A stretch of 64,000 nt of DNA from contig NC_064769.1 in the NCBI RefSeq assembly GCF_011397635.1, positions 40,472,033-40,536,032 on the forward strand, written 5' to 3'. The first letter of the stretch is position 1, and every line of letters starts with the position of its first letter. The notes beneath the pieces were generated by a model. That model was not told the DNA's origin. It did not search any database and saw nothing but the letters and a program-made list of their open reading frames with translations. This DNA is from Epinephelus fuscoguttatus (taxonomy: Eukaryota; Chordata; Actinopteri; Perciformes; Serranidae). The translations under genes were made by a program, and so were the position numbers. Below, piece after piece: positions 16,824 to 26,135 of this stretch.

Positions 16824-17437
16824 CTCGTGGTCGGAGGACTAGAGAGGAGTTTTACAGTCCATGTACGACGTTGGAAGGCAGTCTGATGTCAGAGTGTGAA
16901 CACCGTCCAACAGATGTCTCATATTTCCCACATGCTGGTAAAACACACACATACTTTAATGATCATATGATGTGTTCACTGTCCTGTAAAACGGATTGTT
17001 TTTTTTTTCCAGTGTTTGGGAAATAATCTCGTCACCAGGACAGTTTGAGTCCTTCAGTGTTAGCTGTTGTCAGATTGGTGTTAAGCTTCAGTCTGACTGT
17101 CCCTCAGCTGTCAGAGCTCTGAACTCTTGGCTCAGTGACTTTGAGCTGTTGGACACTTGTTGAGTGACGACTGGATCAGGATCAGGTACCGACCCACAGG
17201 TGCAGAGACTCACCTCAGATATGTGGTTCTAACTCTGATGAACACTGACTGAGCTCTGGAGGATGAAGTGATCACAGATGTGTCTCTACAGTCACAGATA
17301 AGAAACAGGTGAGCAGATGCTCCAGATGAAATGATCCTCTCACCCATGTCCGTGTCTCCGTCTCCGCTCTGAGCCCGAGTCCCAGCCGACAGCAGCAGCA
17401 GCAGCAGCGGTGCAGCGATCCAGCAGCCAAGCAGCAT
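8041..17437 (-). CDS. il7r: Interleukin-7 receptor alpha chain
   Basis: Type I cytokine receptor that with the common gamma chain binds IL-7 at the lymphocyte surface and signals through JAK1/JAK3 and STAT5. Eight coding exons in transcript order: 17437-17344, 11406-11274, 11179-11025, 10524-10373, 10280-10127, 10053-9948, 9861-9789, 8412-8041. They sum to 1,239 nt, 412 residues plus stop, with every phase consistent. Visible parts: Leu-rich signal peptide; four D1 cysteines (SCISD, LTCKL, MTVC, EKCLKV) as in human; the D1-D2 link KKIVKPRSP; N-glycosylation sites NVS and NVT; WSEWS; a membrane span LLLCFVVLLVVPLSVIFFW; Box1 WPSIPHPK; and the C-terminal YVTMSSFYQ. Human is 459 residues, so this tail is shorter. 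Exon count matches human IL7R. TSLP receptor was considered; the C-terminus and the CAPSL neighbour rule for IL7R. Confidence 0.95.
8935..8997 (-). pseudogene. BED-finger transposase fragment (hAT)
   Basis: Minus strand from ATG at 8997 reads MSGRKSKVWDHFEKVKDEPK followed by VIC. This is the start of a BED zinc-finger hAT transposase; after the first Cys the reading departs from the family. About 21 codons remain, in il7r intron 7. Too short for standard gene calling. Confidence 0.55.
9410..9488. mobile_element. Retroposon 3' tail with CA repeat
   Basis: A GT run (9413-9430) then TGTTGTATGAAAAGTGTCAT and ATAAATAAAGTTGATTTGAT, the 3' end common to fish LINE/SINE copies. It lies in il7r intron 7. 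Confidence 0.5.
9789..9861 (-). CDS. il7r: il7r exon 7, Box1
   Basis: IFTYMWPSIPHPKHTLVQIC, then KPNK. WPSIPHPK is the proline-rich JAK1-binding Box1, matching human WPSLPDHKK in place. Donor GTGAGT. Confidence 0.95.
9948..10053 (-). CDS. il7r: il7r exon 6, transmembrane segment
   Basis: GEKKQMDGRRETYT, then a hydrophobic span of about 20 residues (LLLCFVVLLVVPLSVIFFW) and KNK. A run of eight A is at its start. Donor GTATGA. Confidence 0.94.
10127..10280 (-). CDS. il7r: il7r exon 5, FNIII D2 with WSEWS
   Basis: Encodes PQNFSSDTLKIDMQHLRRHT, then YHVKVRALPVKGWQGTWSEW and SETYSFFTPA. The WSEWS box is intact. Phase-1 donor GTGAGA, the usual phase before the membrane exon in this family. Confidence 0.95.
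10373..10524 (-). CDS. il7r: il7r exon 4, FNIII D2 first half
   Basis: Encodes VKPRSPQVKNVTFDHESNQA and LFQLLIQSPGRTI. NVT is a glycosylation site. Acceptor CCCTGCAG, donor GTAACA. Confidence 0.93.
10723..10755. repeat. (CTGT)n microsatellite
   Basis: About eight uninterrupted CTGT units in il7r intron 3. Confidence 0.9.
10842..10960. repeat. Dispersed element with GC-rich palindrome
   Basis: Starts GATTACTCAACAGGCCTAAC, which recurs at 36050. A perfect 20-bp inverted repeat (10861-10880 and 10893-10912, 12-base loop) built on GGCACAGGCCCAGGGGCC follows, then GACCACAAAGAGACATAAAA, a single unit of the array seen at 36 kb. In il7r intron 3. Confidence 0.75.
11025..11179 (-). CDS. il7r: il7r exon 3, second half of D1
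   Basis: Completes MTVC then YFDWSGNKKEEKCLKVPGN, NVSVHL and DLKKI. Human aligns as EICGALVEVKCLNF and DLTTIVKP. Donor GTGAGT; the last base starts the Val codon of VKPRSP. Confidence 0.94.
11274..11406 (-). CDS. il7r: il7r exon 2, first half of D1
   Basis: Acceptor CCTGTCAG, donor GTAATG. Encodes VSCISDILMAGSSLTCKLVG with two of the D1 cysteines, then an acidic stretch SDSEDDEDEEADVIDG. It ends TG| of the third cysteine codon. Confidence 0.93.
11407..12655. other. il7r intron 1, distal part; nothing recognised
   Basis: A poly-G run at about 12426-12440 and short AC-rich sequence only. 11850-12110 has the look of a degraded transposon (hydrophobic shadow frames, no motif). No exon-like reading was found. 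Confidence 0.4.
12660..13168. mobile_element. MITE-like element, copy 1
   Basis: About 500 bases closely similar to 60035-60556 in the same orientation, sharing ACAGATACGCAGGACTTCTG-like core and the right end GCATCCAGTGGAAATCC. The left terminal repeat seen in the 60-kb copy is missing here. It produces chance frames that look alike in both places. Confidence 0.75.
13185..13430. repeat. 42-bp minisatellite
   Basis: Five to six copies of AAAGAACAGCAGCTGTTAGC followed by AGTTAGCGGCTAACTCAAAG. It abuts the right end of the MITE copy at 13168. Confidence 0.9.
14828..14872. repeat. (GATA)n microsatellite
   Basis: About eleven GATA units in il7r intron 1. 13431-14827 around it shows no recognisable feature. 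Confidence 0.95.
15030..15290. repeat. Dispersed repeat, copy related to 40310-40580
   Basis: Shared blocks in the same order with 40310-40580: GGCGCCGC..., GTCCATAAAT, AAACTCAG, CCCCAAAATGT, GTCATAAAACC. Diverged copies of one interspersed family; class unknown. Confidence 0.6.
15985..16190. repeat. Teleost dispersed repeat (TTCACACATTCACACAC type)
   Basis: CAAGGTGCTTTCACACTGTC, then CCATACATGGTGCCACCTGC and GGAGCAGTTTGGGGT match a repeat I recall as common in fish genomes. In il7r intron 1. Confidence 0.55.
16645..17057. mobile_element. Foldback element with 36-bp perfect inverted ends
   Basis: 16645-16680 (CTGAAGGACTCAAACTGTCC...) is the exact reverse complement of 17022-17057. Just inside, CACACATCATATGATC near 16682 is mirrored by GATCATATGATGTGT near 16961. 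A (TG)n run lies at 16777-16816. No clear target duplication. Located about 290 bases downstream of il7r exon 1. Confidence 0.75.
17344..17437 (-). CDS. il7r: il7r exon 1, signal peptide
   Basis: ATG at 17437-17435 with G at -3 and a purine-rich lead. MLLGCWIAAPLLLLLLSAGT, with a cleavage likely after the following RA. Donor GTGAGA follows. It ends one base into a Glu codon completed by exon 2 about 5.9 kb away. Confidence 0.92.
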
Positions 17438-17459
17438 CTCCTCAGTCAGAACGCTGATC

Positions 17460-18190
17460 TCAGCAGCTGACGGCTTTTCTGTCAGCCACAGAGGAAGGAG
17501 GAGTGGCCTCTGTGCAGAGGAAGGAGGAGGAGGAAGGTGCTGACAGGATGTAAATCAGAAAACATCTCTGCAGGTTGTGTGCAGAGCTGAAAACACAGGC
17601 GGTAAACACACACCCTTCAGTCACAGATCACACACACTGACTTCCATTAAATGTTGTCTGACATCTTTCTTTAAAGTCCACTGAGACGCTCCTCTCTCTG
17701 AACATGTCCTAAGAGATGTCCCCGTCCAGTCTCTTTACCCCTGATCCCCCTCTGAATCAGTTAACAAGGAGAACCTGCCGAGTCCTGATCCGATTCTTCT
17801 GGTGTCCTGCATCATTCAGCTGCACCCCAACGCCTGCAGCGCTCATGTAACTGATGAATACTATTTTATCAATAACCATTTTTTCCACAATGTAAACGGG
17901 ATGATGACGAGCTGAAAATAGATCCTGATGATGAAAACATTGAGGTCGTCGAAATCTGGTGCTTGGGCAGTGACTTATGGCGTCAGAAACCAGCAAGTAA
18001 ACGCATGATATGTAGCCGGTTGCCACTGTAGTTAAATGGTGCCTGGTGGCGTCAGGGGCGAACGCAGCGGGACAAGGACGAAAGTTAAGGCAGCAAAAGT
18101 CTGACTGGGGCAGCATTCACCCTGGAGGGCGGTGCTCACTTCCTGTGAGACTGTAAAGCCAAACCCTGTTCTTTTATCCTAAACCCAACC
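17460..18190. other. il7r upstream flank
   Basis: Purine-rich GGAGGAAGG-type motifs cluster at 17488-17538 just upstream of exon 1. They contain ETS-like GGAA cores, the type reported in mammalian IL7R promoters, but the sequence is also simple enough to be chance. No TATA box was identified. Confidence 0.3.
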
Positions 18191-18191
18191 A

Positions 18192-18192
<1 letters not shown>

Positions 18193-18255
<63 letters not shown>

Positions 18256-18750
18256 GGCTAAACATAACCATGTGTGTGTGTGTTGGCTAAACGTAACCAC
18301 ATGTGTGTGTTGGCTAAACGTAACCACGTATGTGTGTGTGTTGGCTAAACGTAACCACGTATGTGTGTGTGTTGGCTAAACATAACCACGTGTGTGTGTT
18401 GGCTAAACATAACCACGTGTGTGTGTTGGCTAAACGTAACCAGGTGTGTGTGTGTGTGTGTGTGTGTGTGTTGGCTAAACGTAACCAGGTGTGTGTGTGT
18501 GTGTGTGTGTTGGCTAAACGTAACCAGGTGTGTGTGTGTGTGTGTGTTGGCTAAACGTAACCAGGTGTGTGTGTGTGTGTGTGTGTTGGCTAAACGTAAC
18601 CAGGTGTGTGTGTGTGTGTGTGTGTGTGTGTTGGCTAAACGTAACCAGGTGTGTGTGTGTGTGTGTGTGTGTGTTGGCTAAACGTAACCACATGTGTGTG
18701 TTGGCTAAACGTAACCACGTATGTGTGTGTGTGTGTTGGCTAAACATAAC

Positions 18751-18810
<60 letters not shown>

Positions 18811-18959
18811 GGCTAAACGTAACCAGGTGTGTGTGTGTGTGTGTGTTGGCTAAACGTAACCAGGTGTGTGTGTGTGTGTGTTGGCTAAACGTAACCAGGT
18901 GTGTGTGTGTGTGTGTGTGTGTGTTGGCTAAACGTAACCAGGTGTGTGTGTGTGTGTGT
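18193..18959. repeat. Composite GT and TTGGCTAAACGTAACC minisatellite
   Basis: About nineteen modules of TTGGCTAAACGTAACCA separated by (GT)n runs of very different length (from about 4 to 28 repeats). Variants change CGT/CAT and CAGG/CACG. A small version lies at 28354-28446. Confidence 0.95.
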
Positions 18960-18965
18960 TGACAA

Positions 18966-19216
18966 AAATATCAGTTGGTGGTGTTGTACTGACGTAGTGC
19001 TTTTATTTTGAAAGAGACTGTATCAAACTGTACATTTCCTGTGAAAACAGAAGTGTATGTTGAAAACAGACAATGCATGTAACAGGCTGAAGTTGACACG
19101 GCGTCCCAGAACGTCAACAACCAACACACCCAGGGTACCTTGGACGTCATATGTGGACGTGGAAAGTCCATGACCAAACGTGGACATGTGACGAGGTCAC
19201 AGTGAGGATGATGATG
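18966..19216. repeat. Segment duplicated at 28460-28710
   Basis: About 250 bases nearly identical, direct orientation, to 28460-28710. In both places it sits immediately beside TTGGCTAAACGTAACC or TCGGCTAAACGTAACC modules, so array and flank form one unit. Confidence 0.9.
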
Positions 19217-19338
19217 CTTTGCAACAATGTCCAAAATCATGTAGTCCGCACCAAACACAATGTGAGCGGTGATGCTGTGGTACCACTTCCTGTTGACGAA
19301 GGCGTGTTCATGTTGACATGGAGCGATGATGTACTCTA

Positions 19339-19457
19339 AGTCTTACCTCCCAGTCTTATTTCTAAGTCTTAACTTTAAGTCTGATCTTTAAGTCTGATCT
19401 TTAAGTCTTAACTTTAAGTCTTAACTTTAAGTCTTAACTTTAAGTCTTAACTTTAAG
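19339..19457. repeat. 13-bp minisatellite (TTTAAGTCTTAAC)
   Basis: Eight to nine units of TTTAAGTCTTAAC with a TGATC variant. Confidence 0.85.
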
Positions 19458-19652
19458 GGGAAATCTGGAAACCATCTCAGTTGGTCAGCAGCAGTGAGTG
19501 TGTACGAGGCAGCTTTGTGGATATGACCTCAGGCTGCAGGGTTACAGACACACTCCTCCATGTTTATGAGACTCAGGAGGAAGTGATGTCATTCTGATGC
19601 TGAGGTGTGAACACTGCAGCTGAACATGACTTCCTCTCCGTCAAACAGCAAA

Positions 19653-22160
19653 CCTCACACATGTCTCTCACACAATGTCCCTCACACCACGTCTCTCACA
19701 CCATGTCTCTCACACCACGTCTCTCACACCATGTCTCTCACATCATGTCTCTCACATCATGTCTCTCACACCATGTCTCTCACATCATGTCTCTCACACA
19801 ATGTCCCTCACACCACGTCTCTCACACCACGTCTCTCACATCATGTCTCTCACACCATGTCTCTCACACCATGTCCCTCACACCATGTCCCTCACACCAT
19901 GTCCCTCACATCATGTCTCTCACACCACGTCTCTCACACCATGTCCCTCACACCATGTCCCTCACACCATGTCTCTCACACCATGTCCCTCACACCATGT
20001 CCCTCACACCATGTCTCTCACATCATGTCTCTCACACAATGTCCCTCACACCACGTCTCTCACACCATGTCCCTCACACCACGTCTCTCACACCATGTCT
20101 CTCACACCATGTCTCTCACACCATGTCCCTCACACCATGTCTCTCACACCATGTCCCTCACACCACGTCTCTCACACCATGTCTCTCACACCATGTCTCT
20201 CACATCATGTCTCTCACACCACGTCTCTCACACCATGTCCCTCACACCACGTCTCTCACACCATGTCTCTCACACCATGTCTCTCACACCACGTCTCTCA
20301 CATCATGTCTCTCACACCACGTCTCTCACACCATGTCCCTCACATCATGTCTCTCACACCATGTCTCTCACATCATGTCTCTCACACCATGTCCCTCACA
20401 CCATGTCCCTCACATCATGTCTCTCACACCATGTCTCTCACACCATGTCCCTCACATCATGTCTCTCACATCATGTCTCTCACATCATGTCTCTCACACC
20501 ATGTCTCTCACATCATGTCTCTCACACCATGTCTCTCACATCATGTCTCTCACACCATGTCTCTCACATCATGTCTCTCACATCATGTCTCTCACATCAT
20601 GTCTCTCACACCATGTCCCTCACACCATGTCCCTCACACCACGTCTCTCACACCATGTCCCTCACATCATGTCTCTCACATCATGTCTCTCACATCATGT
20701 CTCTCACACCATGTCTCTCACATCATGTCTCTCACACCATGTCTCTCACATCATGTCTCTCACATCATGTCTCTCACATCATGTCTCTCACACCATGTCC
20801 CTCACACCATGTCTCTCACACCATGTCTCTCACACCATGTCCCTCACACCATGTCTCTCACATCATGTCTCTCACATCATGTCCCTCACACCATGTCCCT
20901 CACACCATGTCTCTCACACCATGTCTCTCACACCATGTCCCTCACACCATGTCCCTCACATCATGTCTCTCACATCATGTCTCTCACATCATGTCTCTCA
21001 CATCATGTCTCTCACATCATGTCTCTCACACCATGTCTCTCACATCATGTCTCTCACATCATGTCTCTCACACCATGTCTCTCACATCATGTCTCTCACA
21101 TCATGTCTCTCACACCATGTCCCTCACACCATGTCCCTCACACCACGTCTCTCACACCACGTCTCTCACACCATGTCTCTCACACCATGTCTCTCACATC
21201 ATGTCTCTCACACCATGTCTCTCACATCATGTCTCTCACACCATGTCCCTCACATCATGTCTCTCACATCATGTCTCTCACACCATGTCTCTCACATCAT
21301 GTCTCTCACACCATGTCCCTCACATCATGTCTCTCACATCATGTCTCTCACACCATGTCTCTCACACCATGTCTCTCACACCATGTCTCTCACACCATGT
21401 CTCTCACACCATGTCCCTCACACCATGTCTCTCACACCATGTCCCTCACATCATGTCTCTCACACCATGTCTCTCACATCATGTCTCTCACACCATGTCT
21501 CTCACACCATGTCTCTCACACCATGTCCCTCACACCATGTCCCTCACACCATGTCCCTCACATCATGTCTCTCACACCATGTCTCTCACACCATGTCTCT
21601 CACACCATGTCCCTCACATCATGTCTCTCACACCATGTCCCTCACACCATGTCCCTCACATCATGTCTCTCACACCATGTCTCTCACACCATGTCTCTCA
21701 CATCATGTCTCTCACACCATGTCTCTCACATCATGTCTCTCACACCATGTCTCTCACACCATGTCTCTCACATCATGTCTCTCACACCATGTCTCTCACA
21801 CCATGTCTCTCACACCATGTCCCTCACATCATGTCTCTCACACCATGTCTCTCACACCATGTCTCTCACACCATGTCTCTCACACCATGTCCCTCACACC
21901 ATGTCTCTCACACCATGTCCCTCACACCATGTCTCTCACACCATGTCTCTCACACCATGTCCCTCACACCATGTCCCTCACACCATGTCCCTCACATCAT
22001 GTCCCTCACACCATGTCTCTCACACCATGTCCCTCACACCATGTCCCTCACACCATGTCTCTCACACCATGTCCCTCACACCATGTCTCTCACACCATGT
22101 CTCTCACACCATGTCTCTCACACCATGTCCCTCACACTATGTCTCTCACACCATGGTGAG
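19653..22160. repeat. 2.5-kb array of a 14-bp unit
   Basis: Unit CTCACACCATGTCT, about 180 copies by length. Most variation is at two positions (ACACC/ACATC and GTCTCT/GTCCCT) with some CACG. The unit has no stop codon in plus frames and is not a multiple of three, so all three plus frames stay open for over 800 codons. Those frames are artefacts, not genes. Confidence 0.98.
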
Positions 22161-22181
22161 AGACATGGTGTGAGAGACATG
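22150..22181. repeat. Inverted units at the end of the 14-bp array
   Basis: After the last forward unit (ending CACACCATG) the array reverses: GTGAGAGACATGGTGTGAGA is the complement of the unit. The joint is centred on CCATGG and can form a hairpin. Confidence 0.85.
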
Positions 22182-22189
22182 ATCACCAT

Positions 22190-22930
22190 GATGAACGAGT
22201 GCGTCCTTGCACGGCGGCCGTGGTTAACATGCTGTGTTTACATGTTGGAGACAACATGGAGACAATCATGGACACAAAGATGGAGACGTTTTGTTTTCTT
22301 CACTGAACGAAGAAGAGGAAGAGTGAGATGAGGAGGGGGAGGTGATGATGAGAGGGTGCTGCAGAGGTTGTGTAAACAGACTCGAGGGTGTTGGGATGGC
22401 ACTCAGCTCTCTGCTGTGGCTCCGCCCCCGCCCTAACCACACGCCTCAGACTCCTATCTCAGCTCAACATCTCAAAACATCTTCGGCTGTGGTTTGGTGT
22501 CTTTGGTCGCCTCCCTCTCAGGCGCTGATGGGAATATGATGAGCCACCTGTTTACACGCACACACAGTACTCTGTGAACACGGGGAGGAGGGTGGGCTGT
22601 ATTGGTGGAAGATGTGTTCAGAGCCTGATGTTGTGTTTGAGGTCCTGTTCATCATGTAACGTGTCAGAATAAAAACACATGAACACTTCCTGATGTCGTG
22701 AAGCAGAGTCTCAGGTCGTCTTCACGTCGTCTCTGCTCTGAAACAAAACAGAGTTCGTTCAGCTGTTCTTAAGTCAGCAGGTCCATTCTGACTGGACCGC
22801 AGGTGACTCACAAACATGTCAAGTTTGTAAAAGAAAAAAAAAGTGAATTTCCAGCACAGAGCTTTTATTTTGAAGTGCTGTTTCCTGACTAACAGACAGA
22901 TACTGGACAGAGACAGCAAACATATATATA
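22190..22930. other. Intergenic DNA, nothing recognised
   Basis: No exon, repeat family or RNA gene was seen, apart from an AT dinucleotide run at 22921-22941. Confidence 0.4.
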
Positions 22931-22941
22931 TATATATATAT

Positions 22942-23693
22942 TTATTACACGGCTCTATTAAATGCTGTATTCTGATTGGTCAGTCGCGGCGTTCAGCAGT
23001 CTGTTATTACTGTGTAATGACCGCTGCTAGTAGCAACGGTCATTACACAGTTGCTATGTAGCCCAGCGTTGCTAGGGATGCTGCCCTGCAACACTGCAGC
23101 TGTCAAACAACTTCCGAGAGAAAAAACAAACAGAAATGGCTGATTTTAACATTTCTTTTAACTTATTTGGAGAGTAGCTACAAGGATTCTGAGGAAGGGG
23201 ATGCCACTGAAGAAAAAGAAATGGAGAAGGAAAGAAAAAAATCAAGCGAAAAACGGCACAAGGAACTGACACCTGAAGAGCTTCAAATGATAGAGGAGGA
23301 GAAAGATGAGATAAATACAAAAAAGACAACAAAATGGGCTACTGTACTATACTGTACTGTACTACTACTACTATACTGACGGACTTTCTCTGCCAAAAAC
23401 AAAAGAACACGGATTTGAATACACACTCGGCAGTCATGCTTAATGACATTTTAGGCGAGTTTTATGCCTCGGTTCAGTCCACTAAACCTGGGTGAGTACA
23501 AAACTTTCACCAAAAGTTGTTGAATCCGGTCGGTTTTAATGCACTTCGCGGAAGCAGACAACATTATTTATTTAACTGATAATTAGCCGTGTAATAAGCG
23601 GGATAATATGTAATGAGCCGGTGCGCATCGGGGTTCTATTCCCCTGTCGGGAGTTATTTTCCCAGTATGCACTGGCTCATTATACATTATCCC
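22942..23693 (+). mobile_element. Hairpin-rich element carrying a Crypton-like fragment
   Basis: TTATTACACGGCT at 22942-22954 is the exact inverse of 23585-23597. Two further hairpins: CTGTGTAATGACCG (23010-23023) with its complement at 23037-23050, and a 25-base near-palindrome 23600-23624 with 23669-23693 (GGGATAATATGTAATGAGCC arm). The interior holds the recombinase-like relic at 23136-23491. Confidence 0.65.
23136..23491 (+). pseudogene. Crypton-type tyrosine recombinase N-terminal relic
   Basis: Starts MADFNISFNLFGE then TAG at 23175. Another frame continues KDSEEGDATEEKEMEKERKK, LTPEELQMIEEEKDEINTKK and TTKWA. A CTACTGTACTATACT slippage tract interrupts it. A third frame resumes TDFLCQKQKN and MLNDILGEFYASVQSTKPG up to a donor-like GG|GTGAGT at 23492. 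The order (NTK.TKWA, then LN.IL..FYA.V) is that of the N-terminal region of Crypton/KIAA1958/ZMYM-type recombinase proteins. The catalytic domain is absent. Clearly non-functional. Confidence 0.5.
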
Positions 23694-24374
23694 TTACTTA
23701 ATGTGTGTGTTCAGTGTGTGTTTAATGTGTGTGTTGGATCAACTAAACTTTACAGCACTTCGCATGAACCCCATCACCACCCAGTGTTGTGGAGGTGTAA
23801 CTGCAGAGTGACACAGGTATAAATGCTGATGCATAATCTCAACACGTCTTCAATTCAAAACTATACTGAAGTCGAAGTACTCTTCCCGCAGACAGTGATT
23901 TTATCTGTGTTCAATATTTAATACCACCTGGACAGGTGTGTTTACCTGTGGGCGGGATCACACTGGGTTTGACTGACAGCTTCACATCATCACATGATGT
24001 CTGTCGACCTGAGATCAGGTGCAGAGAGCAGTTTGAATCAGCCACAGAAACCACAAACAGGACTTGAACTACAGAGTGCATCACGCTCACTAGAGATGTG
24101 CACATGGTGTGAGCGCACCTGAATGCTCGTGCACTCATCAATCATCCACCCTAACCCCACCTGAGTAATTATCTTCTAACATTTAGAGACCTGCACCCAA
24201 CATTAAGTTATTGTATTTACATTTAAATGATGTCCAGCCTTGGTGCTCATTCACTGCTCATATCGCCACATGTTCTTGACTTAAACAATTAAAAGACCAG
24301 GACTCACAGTAACTACGAGAAGCAGACATGTAAACTGGCTGCAGGTCAGTGTGTCCTGTCCTCTGCTTGATTCA

Positions 24375-24432
24375 CGTGTCTACACACACACACACACCTG
24401 TGTACACACATATATATATACATACATACATG
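24375..24432. repeat. CA/TA/CATA microsatellite
   Basis: (CA)n then (TA)n then CATACATACATA. 23694-24374 shows nothing recognisable. Confidence 0.85.
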
Positions 24433-24606
24433 TAGAAATGGCACATCTATTTATGTTACCCATGTTTACACCTACAGCTGGAGCACCAAACCACAGTGTC
24501 AAATCTCATGGTGATGAATTTGAGTAAAGCCAACCTGAGAGTCTTTGAAGCCCCACCTCCATCAGCCACATGAAGGTGCCCTCTGTACTTACTCTACTTC
24601 CTGTCA

Positions 24607-24652
24607 TCAGACAGACAGACAGACAGACAGTCAGACAGACAGTCAGACAGAC
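24607..24652. repeat. (CAGA)n microsatellite
   Basis: CAGA units with two GTCAGA interruptions. Confidence 0.9.
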
Positions 24653-25499
24653 AGAGTGTATCTCTGTAGAAAGGTGCTGCACGTCGTGCAAACAGAGGTG
24701 AGGTTTAGACTTGTTCTGAAATGACTCGTCACCACATCCTCTTCCTCCGCTCACAGTTTGAGCTCTTCCTTTAGAAACACAGCGCTCAAACATTAACATA
24801 TCACCATGGAGACGGCGCTGACCACATGTTCTCAACATGAGAGAAAGACTGAGCTGCATCATCATCATCATCGTCGTCGTCATGACATCAGCTGACTGCC
24901 TGTAAATAGTTAGCACAGTTTATTCATCGACACACTGCTAATAAGCCACGACAGCTTCCTCCATGTTGGACTCAGCGGTCAGCTCTGATTGGTCGGCACA
25001 TTAATGGTCTACAGAGTGAATCTTCAGGTCAAAGTTCACAAAGTTAAACTGAACACAAAATGTTTGTGTCATGCTGTAATGCACCCAAATTCATGCATAT
25101 CCCATGTATTTTGAAAGTCTGCCATCACATGACTAATCAATGACGGCAGTAAACAAGGAAGCAGTCATGAGCGTTTGTGAGGAGGCAGGTTGGGGTGGTG
25201 GATGGGTCACAAAAACACAGGACCCATGTGAACATTGAGTCATTTTAAGGTTCGTCCTCACCATGTTGCCTAAACCTAACCTCAGTAACTTTACGTTAAT
25301 AAGGTGACTGTACGTTAAGGGCGTGACGTCATTCATGGGGTGCAAATTCACAGGACATCATACAAACCGTTCTTTCTTCTGCGTTGGTTTGTGGAGTTTA
25401 CAGCGAAGTCTTCAGCAGTATCACTCAGGGTATGTTACCAAGCACAGAAACAGTTCTGATCAAAGTTACTAATAACTTACTGTTGCTGCTGACTCCACG

Positions 25500-26135
25500 G
25501 TTGCTCCTGGTTTTCCTCAGCTCCAGGCCTCCTCTCTCGTGGTGTTCCCCAGGGCTCAACTCTGGGTCCTCCTCTGTTTTCTGTTTATCTGCTTCCTGTG
25601 GGGTCAGATGATCTGTAAGGGGTTTCCCACACATCTATTCATCTGTGTCGGCCCGCCACGATTAAAACATCTGCTGCTACCTTTTGGTTTCATACTTTGG
25701 GAGCTGGACAGTGACAAAAGAACCGTTCACTGTGCTGGGTCTAAACTTTGCTTTTCACTCACAAACAGCTGCTCCTCGCATCCATTGATCAGCTCGGATC
25801 TGATCGACTGACAAATAATTATCCACTTCACAACTCAAAACTCTACAAACTGCTGCTGAGGGAGAAAAGAAGTGTTCTGTCTGTGCTGCGTTCACAGACC
25901 CACAAAAACCTTCAAACCTTAAAGGAACCTGTCCCTCAGTGGAAAACACTCTGCCTGCTAACTGTTTGTCGTCTTTGACTCTGAGCTCTGTTTTAATGAC
26001 GAAACTATTCCTGCTTTCTGAGTTCGAAACATGGACACAGTAAAACATTTTTATCTCAAGTGGACATTTGATAAAGTCATCCATGATTTCATCTCGTCAC
26101 GACTGGATTACTGTCATTGCCTCTACAGACCCTTT
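25500..26135 (+). pseudogene. LINE reverse-transcriptase relic (L2/Rex1-like)
   Basis: 25535-25610 translates as SRGVPQGSTLGPPLFSVYLL, the RT motif G.PQGS.LGP.LF of L2/Rex1-type LINEs. 26070-26130 gives KVIHDFISSRLDYCHCLYR, the conserved SRLDYCN.LY block downstream. The catalytic YADD between them is not readable, and frames shift. Intergenic. Confidence 0.6.

Noticed and set aside
18197..18962. CVCVCV frames and THTHTH antisense frames
   Set aside because: GT microsatellite composite, not coding.
19653..22160. CRISPR-like array
   Set aside because: Units are contiguous with no unique spacers, in a vertebrate genome; this is a minisatellite.
19607..22331. Three overlapping 830-900 codon plus-strand frames rich in SHHVSHTMSLT
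   Set aside because: The 14-bp unit has no stop and is not a multiple of three, so all frames are open. Pure minisatellite translation, no start context or splice support.
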